Below are positions 36,130-37,857 of a stretch of 37,857 nucleotides of DNA, one piece after another. The translations under genes were made by a program, and so were the position numbers. Within the stretch, counting starts at the first letter, position 1, and each line of letters opens with the position of its first letter. Origin of the DNA: Methylotenera sp. (GTDB taxonomy: Bacteria > Pseudomonadota > Gammaproteobacteria > Burkholderiales > Methylophilaceae); NCBI GenBank assembly GCA_023259635.1, contig JALRGX010000082.1, forward strand, positions 1-37,857. Reading direction: 5' to 3'. Under the pieces are notes generated by a model. That model worked only from the letters and a program-made list of their open reading frames with translations. It was not told the origin of the DNA and did not search any database.

Positions 36130-36489
36130 TTAAATTACAGCCCCTGTATTGATAATAATCTGACCATTTTGTTCAATAACTTCCAACTGCTTCAAACTTC
36201 TACCTTTACATGGCCCCATGACACAGAAACCATTATCCGGACGATAATGCGCACCGTGCGTTGCACAGATAAGATAGTCCTGCTGTGCTGTAAAAAACTC
36301 ACCTTCGTTCCAATCCAGCTCTACTGAGACATGAGCACACTGATTTACGTAAGCATAAGGCTTGCCTTTAAACCTGACAACAAACCCTGTAACGTTTTGT
36401 CCCAAGGCAGGCAGCGGGAAGCGTAACCCCTTTCCGCCGTCCTCCAGGTCTGCACTGTTTAAAATAACCATAGCCGCACCAACACTCAT
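36130..36489 (-). CDS. Small Rieske [2Fe-2S] protein
   Basis: A 119-residue soluble ferredoxin of the Rieske type. The cluster ligands are C51-A-H53 and C75-A-T-H78, in NQCAHVSVELDW and LICATHGAHYRPDNGFC. There is no signal peptide or oxygenase domain, so it is probably a cytosolic electron carrier or a structural redox protein. A second ATG at residue 7 could be the real start. The gene begins ten bases from the end of a dispersed repeat that fills the space between it and the HAD gene, so its transcription from upstream may depend on reading through that repeat. Confidence 0.9.
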   Translation of the reverse strand: MSVGAAMVILNSADLEDGGKGLRFPLPALGQNVTGFVVRFKGKPYAYVNQCAHVSVELDWNEGEFFTAQQDYLICATHGAHYRPDNGFCVMGPCKGRSLKQLEVIEQNGQIIINTGAVI

Positions 36490-36499
36490 AAAAGATAAA

Positions 36500-36643
36500 A
36501 GGCGCTTCTATAAACGCAGGGTTTGGGATGCAGTACAAGGCGCACGAAACGCAGAAGCCGAGATAGTATGCAGCATACAGCGAGGTTGCGAGTACCGCGC
36601 AACGCAGTAATGCGCCCAAAATTTGGGTTGATAGAAGTGCCCT
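36500..36643. repeat. MITE-like dispersed repeat, copy B
   Basis: The ends are inverted: AGGCGCTTCTATAAA (36500-36514) against the complement of 36629-36643, AGGGCACTTCTATCAA. Inside are GGCGCA (36539-36544) with TGCGCC (36611-36616) and the central palindrome GTATGCAGCATAC (36566-36578). The core matches copy A at 887-955. It carries no gene; a hydrophobic ORF crossing it is translated repeat. It lies inside a group of four co-directional genes. Confidence 0.8.
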
Positions 36644-36646
36644 AAA

Positions 36647-37303
36647 TTATGCATGCTCAAGCAACCACTGGCTCAATGCATTAAAATTATCAAATTGCTG
36701 AACCGGATCCAAATCCTGCCATACATCTGCTGACTGCGCGCCATAACTCACACCAACGGCATGTACGCCCGCATTTTTTGCCATTTGCAGATCATAGCTG
36801 GTATCACCGATCATCAAAGTGCGTTCCGGCAACACGACCAAATCATCCATCAACTCATCCAGCATCTGCGGATGCGGTTTTGAGAAACACTCGTCCACAG
36901 TTCTGGTAGCATGAAAATAATGGCGCAATTGGGTGTGGTCTAAAGCCAGATTCAGGCCACGGCGACTTTTTCCTGTAGCCACTGCCAGCTTAAAACCACG
37001 CCTGTTCAACGTTTTAATCGTATCTGCCGCACCACTAAATAATGGAATCTCGCTCTCGCCAGCATAGTAATTCACATTGTATTGCATAGCCAGCACCCTG
37101 GCCTGCTCATCAGAAATTCCAGGATACAGCGTTTCTATAGATTCCCGCAGTCCCAAACCGATAATGCTACTGGCTGCCTCCGGTGTTAACGCTGGCAACC
37201 CCGCCTGCTCAGCTGCCTTAACTACTGCCCTGGTGATCATGCCGGTAGAATCTGCCAAGGTGCCATCCCAATCCCACACAATTAAATCATACTGCTTTGC
37301 CAT
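36647..37303 (-). CDS. HAD-family hydrolase, phosphoglycolate phosphatase-like
   Basis: A 218-residue HAD-superfamily phosphatase of the Gph type. Motif I is WDWDGTLADST, motif II is VATGKSRRG, motif III is the K in FSKPHPQML, and motif IV is MIGDTSYDLQMAKNAG. The cap domain lies between motifs I and II. The motifs fit a small sugar-phosphate or phosphoglycolate-like substrate, but the natural substrate is unknown. It starts seven bases after the rluC stop, an arrangement common in betaproteobacteria. Confidence 0.92.
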   Translation of the reverse strand: MAKQYDLIVWDWDGTLADSTGMITRAVVKAAEQAGLPALTPEAASSIIGLGLRESIETLYPGISDEQARVLAMQYNVNYYAGESEIPLFSGAADTIKTLNRRGFKLAVATGKSRRGLNLALDHTQLRHYFHATRTVDECFSKPHPQMLDELMDDLVVLPERTLMIGDTSYDLQMAKNAGVHAVGVSYGAQSADVWQDLDPVQQFDNFNALSQWLLEHA

Positions 37304-37310
37304 CCTAAAA

Positions 37311-37857
37311 TTACTCTTTCTCTAAATTTTTCAGAAACTTACCTAATTCTTTCGGCATTGGCGCCACCAGTTCCAGTTTTTCCTGCGTAAGCGGATGCCG
37401 GATTTTTGTCACGGACGAATGCAGAAACATACGCTTGAGGCCATGTTTCACCAGCGTCTTGTTTAAAGCAAAGTCACCATATTTATCATCACCGACTATC
37501 GGAAAACCCAAATACGACAGCTGCACGCGTAACTGATGCGTACGCCCCGTAACCAATTGCGCTTCCAACAGGCTGAATTTACCTATCATGGGGTTGTTAT
37601 AGTTCTTTATCAAGCGGAACATCGTCTCGGAATGCTGACGTTCACCGAATTTATCTTTACTGGCATCTGTGACCACATTCACCCTGCGCTCGCCGTTGGG
37701 TAATACATATTTCTGTAAATCCAGCGCGACACGTTTCTTAGGGTCCAGCCATTCGCCTTTTACCAGCATCAGATATCGCTTATCAGTCTGGTTGTTACGA
37801 ATCGCTTCATGCAAGGCAACCAAGGCAGTTCTTTTTTTCGCCAGCATCAACACACCC
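37311..37857 (-). CDS. rluC: 23S rRNA pseudouridine synthase RluC (C-terminal part)
   Basis: Makes pseudouridines in 23S rRNA (positions 955, 2504 and 2580 in E. coli). The frame is open past the right edge, so the S4 domain and the catalytic HRLDRDTSG motif are missing; the visible part begins GVLMLAKKRTALVALHE, which directly follows that motif. The family C-terminal signature RTHQLRVQLSYLGFPIVGDDKYGD is intact, as is the late LKRMFLHSSVTKIRHPLT. RluC is preferred to RluA and RluD for its KYLMLVKGEW-like strand and context, with some uncertainty. Confidence 0.9.
   Translation of the reverse strand, partial: GVLMLAKKRTALVALHEAIRNNQTDKRYLMLVKGEWLDPKKRVALDLQKYVLPNGERRVNVVTDASKDKFGERQHSETMFRLIKNYNNPMIGKFSLLEAQLVTGRTHQLRVQLSYLGFPIVGDDKYGDFALNKTLVKHGLKRMFLHSSVTKIRHPLTQEKLELVAPMPKELGKFLKNLEKE

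Noticed and set aside
36368-36619. An 83-residue ORF with a hydrophobic, cysteine-rich start
   Set aside because: It is made of repeat copy B read through into the Rieske gene in another frame. Such ORFs are translated repeats.
1-37857. CRISPR arrays, tRNA or rRNA genes, phage genes, IS transposases
   Set aside because: I saw none. The repeats present are not regularly spaced, and no transposase motifs were found.

Overview
The window looks like the chromosome of a methylotrophic betaproteobacterium of the Methylophilaceae (Methylotenera/Methylophilus type). The reasons are the C-terminal part of a XoxF-type PQQ methanol dehydrogenase at the left edge with codon use typical of a highly expressed gene, a moderately AT-rich base composition, and protein versions of DapC, MutL, TsaE, QueG and RluC that read as betaproteobacterial. 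This assignment is an inference from protein sequence, not a database match. I see no rRNA, tRNA, CRISPR, phage or IS transposase.

Layout. 1-1136: end of xoxF, two tandem terminators, a decayed dispersed repeat, and a terminator for the next gene. 1137-3300: a DMT-family exporter (-) divergent from dapC (+), with start codons only 13 bp apart. 3376-4397: miaA (-) with an ATGA-overlapping 23-codon ORF at its end. 4582-6699: a small four-helix membrane protein (DUF6394-like) followed by a two-helix K+ channel with two RCK domains. 6701-7216: a YoeB/YefM-type toxin-antitoxin pair. 7298-10739: mutL (-) divergent from a SUV3-like RNA helicase (+). 10834-14879: flavin reductase-like protein, beta-CASP metallo-beta-lactamase nuclease, amidase AmiC and TsaE, all (-). 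14878-15978: queG (+), whose start codon overlaps that of tsaE. 15982-16072: a REP-like palindromic element. 16138-20783: a tripartite MacAB-TolC-like efflux operon (-). 21140-24262: a large membrane PAS/GGDEF/EAL protein (+). 24290-35049: carbon and energy storage genes: ROK sugar kinase, malQ, GH57 glycosidase and glgC (-), then glgB, pgi and ppk2 (+). 35065 to the end: sppA, Rieske protein, HAD phosphatase and rluC (-), with a MITE-like repeat inside the group.

How it fits together. tsaE, amiC, mutL and miaA lie on the same strand in the order seen in the classic gammaproteobacterial cluster, but here they are separated by accessory genes. The storage block would make ADP-glucose (GlgC), branch glycogen (GlgB), remodel it (MalQ, GH57) and return glucose to glycolysis (ROK kinase, Pgi), with PPK2 linking polyphosphate to nucleotide pools. 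No glycogen synthase gene lies in the window. Nothing here is an obvious new defence or mobile system. The most interesting leads are the DUF6394/K+ channel pair, the microprotein coupled to miaA, two divergent gene pairs whose -10 boxes sit at leaderless spacing, and a dispersed repeat family with terminal inverted repeats.
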